From contig JAEUOZ010000027.1 in assembly GCA_016790225.1 (NCBI GenBank), positions 62,001-126,000 of the forward strand: a stretch of DNA of 64,000 bases, in the 5' to 3' direction. Every line of letters begins with the position of its first letter. Position 1 is the first letter of the stretch. Source of the DNA: Rubrivivax sp. (GTDB lineage: Bacteria > Pseudomonadota > Gammaproteobacteria > Burkholderiales > Burkholderiaceae). The translations under genes and the position numbers were made by a program. The notes under the pieces were generated by a model. The model saw nothing but the letters and a program-made list of their open reading frames with translations. It was not told the DNA's origin and did no database searches. Below are positions 51,443 to 60,218 of the stretch, one piece after another.

Positions 51443-51739
51443 GTGCTGAACCTGACCACCGGGGATGGCGTCAACTTCTACCGGGCTGACCCGCCGCTGC
51501 TGTGGAAGCGATGCGACGGTGCGGTGCTGATCGCCGTCGCGTTGGCGGTCGTGATGGCGGCAGTCGCCCTCGGTCGCCCGGAGTGGGTGCTCGCCTTGCC
51601 CTTGCTGATCTGCGCGGCGCTGGCCCTGCTGTTCGGGCGCTGGGCCCATCGCGCCCTCACTCGCCGCGCTGTTCGGCGGCTGTTGCAGCAGGCGGCGGAG
51701 CCCGCTGCAAGGCGTGCCCGGTTCAGCCGCGTGCGGTAG
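51443..51739 (+). CDS. Small membrane protein, unknown
   Basis: A frame of 98 codons from GTG 51443 contains two hydrophobic helices (AVLIAVALAVVMAAVALG and WVLALPLLICAALALLFG) and an Arg-rich end (RRAVRRLLQQA). GC content is back to the high level. It ends 7 bases before the end of the convergent helicase gene. No family is recognised, and the start is uncertain. Confidence 0.5.
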   Translation: MLNLTTGDGVNFYRADPPLLWKRCDGAVLIAVALAVVMAAVALGRPEWVLALPLLICAALALLFGRWAHRALTRRAVRRLLQQAAEPAARRARFSRVR

Positions 51740-51746
51740 CCGATCC

Positions 51747-54497
51747 TTACCCCGACCAGGCCGTGGTCATCAGCACCGCAAAGTCGCGCCGTGACAGCAC
51801 GGCCGTGCAGTCGCGCCAGTCCTTGTCGGGCGGCGCCATCGTGGCCGTGTAGCGAAGATCGAAGCCGGTGGCTTCTCGCTGCGCGTCGATGTACTCGTCC
51901 ATCTTCAGGCCCAGTGCCTCGATGTCATCGATCCATTCGTCCTTGATCGTGTCCGGGACGGATCCGAACAGGTCGTAGCGGTCGCGCATGCGGTCCGAGA
52001 GGCGGTCGTAGATCTTCTCGTCGACGGTCTGCTCGTTGACCAGGTTGAGCATGTCCACGGTGTCGCGCTTCTGGCCAAAACGTTTGATGCGGCCGATGCG
52101 CTGTTCCAGCCGCGTCGGGTTCCAGGGCAGGTCGAGGTTCACCAGCGTGCCCAGGGTCTGCAAGTTCAGGCCTTCGCAGGCGGCATCCGTGGCCACCATG
52201 ATCCGGATCTGGTGCTCGGCCACCATCTTCTTCAGCGTCTCGCGTTCGCACGACACGCTGTCGCCGCGCTGGTAGAGCCGGCTGCGGCCGGCGCCGGCGT
52301 ACAGGCCGATCGCTTCATCCGGGTAGCGCTGGGCAAGCTGCTCCGCCACCCAGCGCGCGGTGTCGTAGTACTGGCTGAAGATGATCACACCCAGCTCCAG
52401 CCACTTCTCGCGGTCGAGGTAGTACAGCACAGCTGCCAGCTTGGGGTCGGACGCGATCCGCTCCAGCCGGTTCAGCAGCCGCTCCAGGGCCTCGCGCTCG
52501 TCGCTGGTTTCAACGGCCAGCTCCGCGTCGCCCTCGTCTTCCTCGTCGCGCAGGGTCTGGCCTTGCAGCAGCGCTCGCACCGTGTTCAGGCCCGCGTGGA
52601 TGGACGAGCAGATGCGCTGCTCGACCAGGTTCTTCATGAACCCACCGCCGCCTCCGCGACCCTGGCCACGCGCGCGCAGCGCTTTGCCGAAGGCGCGTGC
52701 CTCACGGTAGGCCTCGCGGAAGTCTTCGCTGGTGCGCAGGGCCTTGGCCTCGAACAAGGCATCGAAGCCGTGGGGCTCTCGGATCAGCTGGCGATCGGGG
52801 TGAACGTCCACGCCCACCCGGGCCAGCAGGCCGGCGTCCTCCAGGCTGATGCGCTTGCGCAGCACCACATGCCGTACCAGCGGGTTCTCTCGCTGGAAGA
52901 AGGTGGCACCAGACACCTGCCGGTGCAGCTCGTCTTCCAGGATCTCGCGCGTGTCTTCGCTCAGGTCGGCCAGCGACCGGGCGGTCTGGGTCTCGCCGTT
53001 CACCAGCCCCAGGTCCTGGCGGATCGCGCTGAACAGCCGCCTGGCGCGCGGCTCGCGCGTGGAGTCCACCAGCGGCAGCGGGGACCGCAGCAGCTCCCAG
53101 GCATGTTCGGCGGAAGTCACTTCCTGCCGGCCCGACAGAATCTCCAGCACCTCGCCGGCCCGGTGCCAGGCTGCGAAGTCGTTGCCCAGCACGAAGTTGC
53201 CGCGCCCCTGGTGCAGGATGCCGATCAGGTCCCACAGGTCCTGCGGCTGCGTCTGGATGGGCGTCGCCGTGCCCAGCAGCACATGCTCGGACCGGGCCGC
53301 GATCTCGCGCATGAAGGCCAGCAGCTCGTTCGGCGTGCCCGCGTCGGCGCCGAATCCTTGCCGCGTGCGGGCCTTGTGCGCCTCGTCCAGGATCACCAGG
53401 CCGAAACGCAGGCCGAGCAGGTGCTGCTTCTCGGCCGAGTGCCGCATCATCAGCCCGGTCGAGACGATGCCGATGCGCAGCGGGCAGCGCGCGATGTGCT
53501 CTCGGCCGGCGGGCGATATGGCCCGTTCCTGGTCATCGAGCCACACCTTGCGCACCGTGTCCCAGCGCGCGCACGGGATGCCCAGCTTGTCCAGCATCTC
53601 CGTCTGCCACTGCTCGCACAGCGTGGCCGGGGCAAAGATCACCACCGGCCGCCGGGCTTGCTGTTCGCGGTCGGCCAGCAGGCACAGCGTCAGCGCCGCG
53701 GTGCCGAGTGACAGCGTCTTGCCCAGGCCCACCTCGTCGGCCAGCAGCAGGCGCACCACCTTGTGCATCTGGTGGTGGCGCAGGCACTCGGTCACGAAGC
53801 CTTGCTGCCACGGCTGCAGCGCCAGGCCCTCGCGGTACAGCGGCGACTCGATCAGCGCGGCCGGCGCCACGTCGTCTTCGTCGTCGATCTCGTCGAACAC
53901 CACCTCGCGGCGGTAGCCACGCCGGTGCACCTCACGGATCACCGCCTCGGGCAGCGGGCGCGCGGCGTTCCACAGGAAGTCGAACTCGCTTTCGATCCAG
54001 GCCACACCCTCGGGCGACTCGTCTTCCCACAGGATCTCGTAGTGGCGCTGCCAGCCGCTGCGGGTTTCGTTCATCGAGCCGATGAAGCCCAGCTTGCGCC
54101 CATCGGCCAGCTCGATGACGCCGGCCTTGCCGTGCACGAAGCCGCACACGCTGTCGGGTGCCACGCGCACCGCCTGGCCGTGCCGCTGAAGGAAGCCGTC
54201 CAGCCGGCGGTAGCGGTCGCGGTTCAGCAGTGCCTCGGCCTCGATGGCCTTCTCGTTCCAGCGGCCCATCATGCGCGCTTCGCGCAGCTGGGCCACCTTC
54301 AGGTCGTCGGGGTGGATGTCGACGTTGCAGACGATGCGGACGTGCGGAATGCCTTCCAGCAGCTCGTGCGCCACTTCGAACAGCGAGCTGGTGAAGTAGC
54401 CCGCGATGCGCCGGTAGCTGCGCGCGCCCTTCAGGTGCTCCAGCAGAAAGCTGGCGTCCAGCCGGTGCGTGCGTGACGAGAACCGCCGGATGGACAT
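51747..54497 (-). CDS. PLD-nuclease/SNF2 helicase (defence operon)
   Basis: The 916-residue protein has an N-terminal phospholipase-D-like domain with HGK (122-124) and GSMN (140-143), a single-HKD nuclease. The SNF2 helicase part has Walker A ADEVGLGKT (Lys260), Walker B VILDEAHKAR, LLGTATP and motif VI LEQRIGRIKRFGQ. Such fusions are effectors in DISARM-related and restriction-like phage defence. The Asp usually found after the HxK is a Glu here. It is the last gene of the 12-kb leftward operon, 13 bases after the methyltransferase gene. Confidence 0.88.
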   Translation of the reverse strand: MSIRRFSSRTHRLDASFLLEHLKGARSYRRIAGYFTSSLFEVAHELLEGIPHVRIVCNVDIHPDDLKVAQLREARMMGRWNEKAIEAEALLNRDRYRRLDGFLQRHGQAVRVAPDSVCGFVHGKAGVIELADGRKLGFIGSMNETRSGWQRHYEILWEDESPEGVAWIESEFDFLWNAARPLPEAVIREVHRRGYRREVVFDEIDDEDDVAPAALIESPLYREGLALQPWQQGFVTECLRHHQMHKVVRLLLADEVGLGKTLSLGTAALTLCLLADREQQARRPVVIFAPATLCEQWQTEMLDKLGIPCARWDTVRKVWLDDQERAISPAGREHIARCPLRIGIVSTGLMMRHSAEKQHLLGLRFGLVILDEAHKARTRQGFGADAGTPNELLAFMREIAARSEHVLLGTATPIQTQPQDLWDLIGILHQGRGNFVLGNDFAAWHRAGEVLEILSGRQEVTSAEHAWELLRSPLPLVDSTREPRARRLFSAIRQDLGLVNGETQTARSLADLSEDTREILEDELHRQVSGATFFQRENPLVRHVVLRKRISLEDAGLLARVGVDVHPDRQLIREPHGFDALFEAKALRTSEDFREAYREARAFGKALRARGQGRGGGGGFMKNLVEQRICSSIHAGLNTVRALLQGQTLRDEEDEGDAELAVETSDEREALERLLNRLERIASDPKLAAVLYYLDREKWLELGVIIFSQYYDTARWVAEQLAQRYPDEAIGLYAGAGRSRLYQRGDSVSCERETLKKMVAEHQIRIMVATDAACEGLNLQTLGTLVNLDLPWNPTRLEQRIGRIKRFGQKRDTVDMLNLVNEQTVDEKIYDRLSDRMRDRYDLFGSVPDTIKDEWIDDIEALGLKMDEYIDAQREATGFDLRYTATMAPPDKDWRDCTAVLSRRDFAVLMTTAWSG

Positions 54498-54510
54498 GGC
54501 GCTGTCGTCC

Positions 54511-57486
54511 TCAGATGCCGAAGCGCTGGTTCTTCAGCCGCGCGCCCAGCACCTCGGCCGCCGTGCGCACATCGGCCTCGGGCGCCTTGCGCTCCACGAA
54601 GGCCAGAAGGTCCACCAGCAGCGGGCGGGCCTCCAGGAAGTCGGGCATCTCGGCCTGCAGCTGGCTGATGATGGTCTGCGGCTCCAGGTCGGCGCGCATC
54701 TGCTGCAGCGCGATGACCAGTCGACCCAGGCGCGTGGCGCCCAGCTCGGTGCTGTCGGTCAGGTCGCGCGAGGCGAACTCGGTCACCTGCTTCAGCCGGG
54801 CCTCGTTGGGCGCCATGCTGGCCATCACGCGGGCGTAGTCCTGCACGCGGAAGGCCTTGGCGAAGTTCTGGTAGTTGTCGAGCTTGCGGGCGCCCGTGGT
54901 CTCCATGTCCATCATGCGTAGCACGAAGCGCTCGATGCCGGACAGCTTGCCCCAGGTGTCTGCCGCCAGGCCCTCGGGCACCAGCAGGTTACTGGCCGCT
55001 TCGGCAGCCTGTTGCACGATCTCGTCCACCACCGTGACCTCGCCCTTCACGCGTGGGCGCAGCGCGAAGCTGGTGACGTCTTCGCCGCCGATGTGGGTGT
55101 AGCCGGTCAGCACCTTCAGCGCCGCGGCGTAGCCGGCCATCTGCAGGTCGGAGTCGTTGAACACCGGCTCGCCGTGGTGGGTCTTCACCGCAGTGTTCAG
55201 GTTCATCATGGTCCGGATCTGCCGGTCCACCTCCTGCCGCACGGCGGGCAGCAGGCGCTGCTTGAAGGCGGGCCGGTCACCGGCCGGGCGCTTGCGCAGC
55301 ATCAGCGTCACCGTGCCTTGCACGTAGCCGCCTTTCTTCAGTTCGGACGTGGTCTCGGTGGCGATGTACCAGGCCGCCACCACCTGGAGCCCCGCGGCCC
55401 AGAAGATGCCGACGAGATCACTCCAGACACCGGTGTCCTGGTGCGTGAACATCACGCACTCCATGCCGTTGTCGGGCATGTGCGTCGCCATCGCGGTGTA
55501 GGTCGCCACCATGTTGCGGCGGAAGTCTTCGCCCGAGCCCTGAATGGCCAGCGCGCGCCTGGAGTCCCACACCCAGTTGTCGAACGGGGCCGGCGGGTTG
55601 CGACGCAGCCAGGCGATGAAGAACTCTGTGATCTCGTGGTAGTTGACGGCGTCGGCGTATGGCGGGTCGGTGATCCACAGATCCGCGTTGTTCGAGACTT
55701 GAGAGGCTTCGTGTGTGGCAACTTCTGCGTGCCCGGGCACTGCGCTGTATCGATACTTGATCGACTCGCCAGGTCGAATCTGCTGAAAGCCGCGAACGCC
55801 GTAGTTGTAGAAGACGTTAAGGGCCTGGTTGTAGAAGACGTGCTCAACGCCGTCTGCTGATGGAGCTCTGCCTGGTCGACCTGGCGAACCCAAGCGCCAC
55901 TGCGACAGCTTGGCTGACTTGTCAGCCAGAAACATACGATCGAACTGCAGTGATGCAGCGACATCGCTGGGTTGCGACTTCACTGCCTCGGCAACGAGCG
56001 CGGCGTAGTACAGCTGACGAGGCATGTACAGGTGGTGCCAGTGGGTCCACCCGCGCGTGCGGATGGGCTCATCAGTTTTGTCGCCAGGCTCGATGGCCAT
56101 GTCCGGCACGAAGCCTTCACGCTGCCACCGGTCTAGATTGGCGCCCACGATCTCCTCGACCTTTCGCTCCCGCTCCAGGTCCGCCTCGGTCGGCTCCGCG
56201 AAGTAGGTCTCCTGCCGGCCGGCATCCACGGTATCGCGCGTGACCCACTGAATGGCGAAGAGGCGTTCCTGCAGGATGTCGTCGGCGCGGGGCTTGAAGT
56301 CGGCGCGATCCCAGGGGCGGAGCCGGTTGCCGGTGGTGCCATCTGCCAGGCGGTAGTCCCCCCGCAGCGTCTTCACCGGCGTGCGGTAGGTCTGGCCATC
56401 GAGTTCATAGACCAGGTGGCTGGACTGGATCGTGCCTTCGGACGCAGCCGCCAGTTCTTCCGGCGTGACGCCGCTGACGATGCGGATGTGGAAGCGCTTG
56501 TGGGCGTGATCGGGTTCCAGCCGCGCGATCGTGCTGCGGATCTTGGACACGACCCAGGTGGTGGACATGGGCACCATCCAGCCCGTCTCGGGGCATCGCG
56601 TCTCCAGGCAGTGCAGCAGTGCCTTGATGCGGTTGCCCTCGGCATCGTGTTCGATGCCCTGGGCCTTGATCTCGCGCTCAACGGCTTCCGCCACGGCCTG
56701 TTGGGCGCGCTTGATGCGGCGCTGCTGTTCCAGTGTGGCGCCGATGATGTTGAACGTGCCCCAGGTCAGCATGCAGGCCAGAGGGTTCAGGTCCGACGCG
56801 TAGACGTCGCAGCCCAGCCGCGCGGCCTCGAAAGGGATGGAGCCGCCGCCGCTGAACGTGTCGCCCACCCGCGGCCGGCGCCCGTACCGCAACGTGCCGA
56901 GTTGCTCGATCAGTTGGTCGAAGGAATTCGCCTGAATGCCGAGGTGCGCGTAGTGGCGGTTGACCACGGGCCAGACCGGCTCATAGAGCCAGTCGGCGTC
57001 GACTTCCTCCGGCCGCTTGCACAGCGCGGCCTTTTCTTCGTAGCTGCCGAAGGTGGCGATGGCAGGGCGGTACAGCTCCAGCTTCTCGGCCAACCCGATG
57101 TCGCGGCGCCATCCGGAGGCGGTGAAGTAGCGCTCGGGCTCGTTGATCGGGATGAGCTCTTGCAGTGTCTCGACGTTGAAGGCGTTGTTGGCCAGGGCGC
57201 GCCGTGCCAGGCTCTCTTCGTCGAAGGCCATCAGCCGTTCGAAGACGTCGAGGTCTCGCTCGGCTTCGTCGGTGGCCGGCAGCAGCGCGCCCAGGACGAC
57301 GGCGCGCACCAGGATCAGCGGCTTGCGGCCTTTCCAGAACGACCCGAGGGCCGTCAGGGTCTGGCTCGCTTGGGCTTTGCGTTCCTTCTGGGCTTCGAAC
57401 GAGACCTTCTGGGCGGGGAAGACGGACTCGATCAAGGCGGGCGCGTCGCGCAGTGCGCCAGGGGTGAGGGCGGGGCGGTTGGTCAT
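54511..57486 (-). CDS. DUF1156 family adenine-specific DNA methyltransferase
   Basis: The 991-residue protein begins with the DUF1156 domain (LIESVFPAQKVSFEAQKERK). SAM motif I follows as DTFSGGGSIPFEA (near 209-221) and VYASDLNPLA, with catalytic DPPY in WITDPPYADAVNYHE near residue 605. The order FxGxG then DPPY over a long insert is typical of the DUF1156 group of N6-adenine methyltransferases. It would mark host DNA so that the operon's nuclease-helicase spares it. It starts 9 bases after the AlbA_2 gene. Confidence 0.92.
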   Translation of the reverse strand: MTNRPALTPGALRDAPALIESVFPAQKVSFEAQKERKAQASQTLTALGSFWKGRKPLILVRAVVLGALLPATDEAERDLDVFERLMAFDEESLARRALANNAFNVETLQELIPINEPERYFTASGWRRDIGLAEKLELYRPAIATFGSYEEKAALCKRPEEVDADWLYEPVWPVVNRHYAHLGIQANSFDQLIEQLGTLRYGRRPRVGDTFSGGGSIPFEAARLGCDVYASDLNPLACMLTWGTFNIIGATLEQQRRIKRAQQAVAEAVEREIKAQGIEHDAEGNRIKALLHCLETRCPETGWMVPMSTTWVVSKIRSTIARLEPDHAHKRFHIRIVSGVTPEELAAASEGTIQSSHLVYELDGQTYRTPVKTLRGDYRLADGTTGNRLRPWDRADFKPRADDILQERLFAIQWVTRDTVDAGRQETYFAEPTEADLERERKVEEIVGANLDRWQREGFVPDMAIEPGDKTDEPIRTRGWTHWHHLYMPRQLYYAALVAEAVKSQPSDVAASLQFDRMFLADKSAKLSQWRLGSPGRPGRAPSADGVEHVFYNQALNVFYNYGVRGFQQIRPGESIKYRYSAVPGHAEVATHEASQVSNNADLWITDPPYADAVNYHEITEFFIAWLRRNPPAPFDNWVWDSRRALAIQGSGEDFRRNMVATYTAMATHMPDNGMECVMFTHQDTGVWSDLVGIFWAAGLQVVAAWYIATETTSELKKGGYVQGTVTLMLRKRPAGDRPAFKQRLLPAVRQEVDRQIRTMMNLNTAVKTHHGEPVFNDSDLQMAGYAAALKVLTGYTHIGGEDVTSFALRPRVKGEVTVVDEIVQQAAEAASNLLVPEGLAADTWGKLSGIERFVLRMMDMETTGARKLDNYQNFAKAFRVQDYARVMASMAPNEARLKQVTEFASRDLTDSTELGATRLGRLVIALQQMRADLEPQTIISQLQAEMPDFLEARPLLVDLLAFVERKAPEADVRTAAEVLGARLKNQRFGI

Positions 57487-57495
57487 GCGGCGGCT

Positions 57496-59451
57496 TCAGG
57501 CACGGTAGGCCTGGTCCGGGTCATTGGGTTTGTCGGGCCGGGTCATGGCGATCCGGCCGGCGCGCAGCAGGGGGCGCAGGTAGTTCTGGCGCACGGTCTC
57601 GGCGTTGCGGCCCAGCAGGGCCGCGATCTCCTCGGCCTGCCAGGGGCGCAGTTCGCAGAGCGCCACCACCAGGTCTTGCACCTCCTGCGGCGGGCGGCGC
57701 TGGCCGATGGCGCCCACCCGGGCGGCCAGGCCGCCGGGCAGCTCGTTCAGCAGGGCCTGGCGGCGCGGGTCGGCCAGCGGGTCATCCCGCGGTTCGGGCT
57801 GGCGAGGGTTACTGTCCTGGGAGCCGAGGTTGCTAGACAAGGCGGCGGGGTTACTGGATAAGCCGAGGGGGTTACTAGACAAGCCGGCCCCGCCAGCGCC
57901 TTGGGCAGTAAGTTCTCCGGCGCTCGGGGCGGCGCCGTCCTTGCCGCCCTCCTGGTCATTGCGGCCCAGCATCCGGGCGGTGGGTTGGTACCAAGTGGCT
58001 GATCCGCGGTCCTTCTGGGTGAAGAGGCCAGCGTCGCGCAGGCGGCGCAGCGCCTTGCTGGCGGCCAAGGTGTCCACCTTGTTGATTTCGCGGTAGGTCT
58101 GGTTGTCCATCGCCCCGGCCTCGCGGGCCACCACCAGCGCGCGCGCCTCGGCCTCGGAGAGCTGAAGCTCCTTGAACCGCGCCAGCCAGGCCAGGTCGTC
58201 CGGCCCCAGGAAGTGGTGGAAGAAGAGGCGCAGCGTGAACTGGTCCTGCCCGCGGTCAGACTCGAAGAGCGGCGGCGCCAGGCCGGCGCGTTCGCACATC
58301 TCGCGCATCACCCGCACGCCGCTGCCCTTGGTCTCGGCGAAGCGCGTGTCGTACAGCGCGGCGGCCACCTTGGGGTTGCGCGGCACCGAGCCGGGTTCGC
58401 CCAGGTGGTCGGGTGACTTGAGCGAGAAGCCCGGGTTGCGGATCTCCAGCCGGTTGCTGTAGCGGATGATCTGCACCGGCGCCTGCAGCCGGTAGCTGCG
58501 GTGCATCAGCGCGTTGACGACGGCCTCGCGGATCACGCGCTGGGGGACGAGCGGGCTGTCCTGCCGCTGCAGCTCGCCCTCGGCCAGGCCGAAGGCTTTG
58601 GGCAGGTCGTCCAGGATGGCGGCCTGCGCGCGGCGGATCAGGCGGAACAAGGGGTCGCGCAGCTCGACGGTGTCGAATCGGCGGTCCGGGTCAGGCACCC
58701 AGTCGCGGCCAGGCACGCGGATGTAGTCCACGCGCGTCATCGGGAAGCACCGGCGCAACGCGACGGGTTTGCCCAGCAGCACCAGGCCCGCCACGGTGGG
58801 CTGCCACGCCCCGAGCGCGTTGCGGCGCACGGCGCCCAGCGCCTGCAGCAACTCTTCGTCGGACCAGCGCAGCTCTTCGGCGTCGGGGTTGGCCTCGCGG
58901 CGGGCGACGCGGTAGTCGGCGATGGCTTCGGGGGACAGGTCGTCGAGCGTGGTGTCGGGCACCAGGCCGGAGTCGAAGCTCTCCACCTGGCGGGCCTGGT
59001 ACAGCGCGATCAGGTCGTCTTCGGTGCAGCGCTGGTCGGTGCTGCCGATGCGGCGGAAGGCGCCGCGCGGCAGGCCTTGGGCCTTCAGGTAGACCGGTTT
59101 GTCCTGTGGCGCCGCCTCGGGCACGAACACCACGAGCACCACCTTGCCTTCGAGCTGCTCGGTGCGCACTTCCAGCCGCACGGGCTGGTTGAACATGCTG
59201 GCCGCCTGGGTGGCGAGGTCGGCGCCCACGCGCTCGGGCTGCTCCACGCCTTCCACCGAGTAGCCGGGGAAGAGCGCCATCTCTTCGCGCACCACGCCCA
59301 GCAGCAGCCAGCCACCGCCCATGCCGGGTTCGTTGGCGAAGGCGCACACGGTCTCCATGACCGACTTGCCCACGTCGGAGCCGGCCTTGGCCTCGATGCG
59401 CTCGGTTTCGTCGAGCAGCTGCAGGCGTTCGAGCAGCTCCTGAGCGGTCAT
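57496..59451 (-). CDS. AlbA_2/RecG-C-type ATP-binding DNA-binding protein
   Basis: This 651-residue protein has an N-terminal AlbA_2 (Schlafen-type) domain with ERIEAKAGSDVGKSVMETVCAF, then a GHKL-like ATP-binding part (REAVVNALMHRSY, RLEIRNPG, GSGVRVMREMCERAG). A winged helix (NKVDTLAASKALRRLRDAG), a 4x7-residue Ser-Ser-Asn repeat (about 523-550) and a final helix-turn-helix (QAEEIAALLGRNAETVRQNYLRPLL) follow. Such proteins are often transcription regulators or helicase-related. It sits inside the operon between DUF3780 and DUF1156, so I infer a regulator or accessory DNA sensor of the system. ATG 59451 was chosen; the upstream frame is not coding. Confidence 0.85.
   Translation of the reverse strand: MTAQELLERLQLLDETERIEAKAGSDVGKSVMETVCAFANEPGMGGGWLLLGVVREEMALFPGYSVEGVEQPERVGADLATQAASMFNQPVRLEVRTEQLEGKVVLVVFVPEAAPQDKPVYLKAQGLPRGAFRRIGSTDQRCTEDDLIALYQARQVESFDSGLVPDTTLDDLSPEAIADYRVARREANPDAEELRWSDEELLQALGAVRRNALGAWQPTVAGLVLLGKPVALRRCFPMTRVDYIRVPGRDWVPDPDRRFDTVELRDPLFRLIRRAQAAILDDLPKAFGLAEGELQRQDSPLVPQRVIREAVVNALMHRSYRLQAPVQIIRYSNRLEIRNPGFSLKSPDHLGEPGSVPRNPKVAAALYDTRFAETKGSGVRVMREMCERAGLAPPLFESDRGQDQFTLRLFFHHFLGPDDLAWLARFKELQLSEAEARALVVAREAGAMDNQTYREINKVDTLAASKALRRLRDAGLFTQKDRGSATWYQPTARMLGRNDQEGGKDGAAPSAGELTAQGAGGAGLSSNPLGLSSNPAALSSNLGSQDSNPRQPEPRDDPLADPRRQALLNELPGGLAARVGAIGQRRPPQEVQDLVVALCELRPWQAEEIAALLGRNAETVRQNYLRPLLRAGRIAMTRPDKPNDPDQAYRA
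57802..57885 (-). repeat. Four 21-bp tandem repeats inside the AlbA_2 gene
   Basis: Units at 57865-57885, 57844-57864, 57823-57843 and 57802-57822 encode GLSSNPL, GLSSNPA, ALSSNLG and SQDSNPR. The first three are close at DNA level (GGCTTGTCTAGTAACCCC type); the fourth is diverged. They lie in a linker and keep the frame. Confidence 0.7.
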
Positions 59452-59463
59452 TGGAGCCCCCAG

Positions 59464-59532
59464 GCGTCGGCAAAGGCCCGACGCCGCCCCCCGAGGGGGT
59501 GAGTCAACTCGGGAGCGGCCCGGCGTTGACTC
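59464..59532 (-). other. Two hairpins in the DUF3780-AlbA_2 intercistronic gap
   Basis: GCGTCGG/CCGACGC (59464-59470 and 59478-59484) and GAGTCAAC/GTTGACTC (59501-59508 and 59525-59532) are perfect inverted repeats in the only sizeable gap (79 bases) of the operon. They may tune expression or mRNA processing between the two halves. Confidence 0.45.
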
Positions 59533-60214
59533 ATGCAGTGCCGTCGCTGAAGAGGTCAAGCGTCGGCCGCTCGCTGGCGATGCCGCTGTCGCGGGCCACC
59601 AGGCCGCGGCGCGCGCGCGGCGACAGCAGCTCGCTCTGCGCCACGTCGCCCAGCGCATGGCGCAGGGCCAGCCGCCAGCCCTTGTCGCCATCGCCAATGC
59701 CGCCCGTGCTCATCGCGGTCATGCCAAACAGCCACCAGCGTTCTTCGGGGCGAAGCGCGAGCCAGTTGCGCACGGCGACAGGGATCTTCTCCATCTCCAT
59801 GTGCTCGACCGCCCAGACCAGCACGCACAGTTCCTTGCCCAGCAGCCTATCGACCAGGTTGTCGCCAGCTTTCCAGGTGCTGGGCTTGAGGTTGTGTGTG
59901 CTGAGCCGGGCATTGAAGGTGCGTTGCACTTCGGCGCGGATGGCGGTCCAGCGAGCGCGGTCGAGCACGGCACGGTCGATCACGGAGTGCTCGTCGCTCA
60001 AGGCCTGCAGGCCGAGGTACTCGCTCACCTGCACAGGGGCGGTGTTGCTGCGCGGAACGATCACCTTGAAGTGGTGAGGGTCCGAGGTGGCAGGCACGCC
60101 GAATCCCAGGGTCGGGCGCGCGTCGGCCGCAGAAACCCTGGCCGTGGCCGACGCGGGAGCAGCGGCGTTGGCGTTGAGTGCAGCGGCGGCGCGGGGGGGC
60201 CTGGGCTTGGTCAT
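59531..60214 (-). CDS. DUF3780 domain-containing protein (defence operon)
   Basis: The 227-residue protein has an Ala-rich start and the conserved body LGFGVPATSDPHHFKVIVPR, WTAIRAEVQRTFNARL, GKELCVLVWAVEHMEMEKIPVAVRNWLALRPEERWWLFGMTA. This family is known mainly as a companion of DUF499 ATPases and DUF1156 methyltransferases in predicted defence operons; no activity is assigned. ATG 60214 has AGGAGG upstream and lies 4 bases after the DUF499 stop. Confidence 0.88.
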   Translation of the reverse strand: MTKPRPPRAAAALNANAAAPASATARVSAADARPTLGFGVPATSDPHHFKVIVPRSNTAPVQVSEYLGLQALSDEHSVIDRAVLDRARWTAIRAEVQRTFNARLSTHNLKPSTWKAGDNLVDRLLGKELCVLVWAVEHMEMEKIPVAVRNWLALRPEERWWLFGMTAMSTGGIGDGDKGWRLALRHALGDVAQSELLSPRARRGLVARDSGIASERPTLDLFSDGTA

Positions 60215-60218
60215 GGGT

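Noticed and set aside
51307..51489. 60-codon plus-strand frame after the DUF1643 gene.
   Set aside because: No ribosome site, no family features, and it overlaps the start of the more protein-like membrane ORF.
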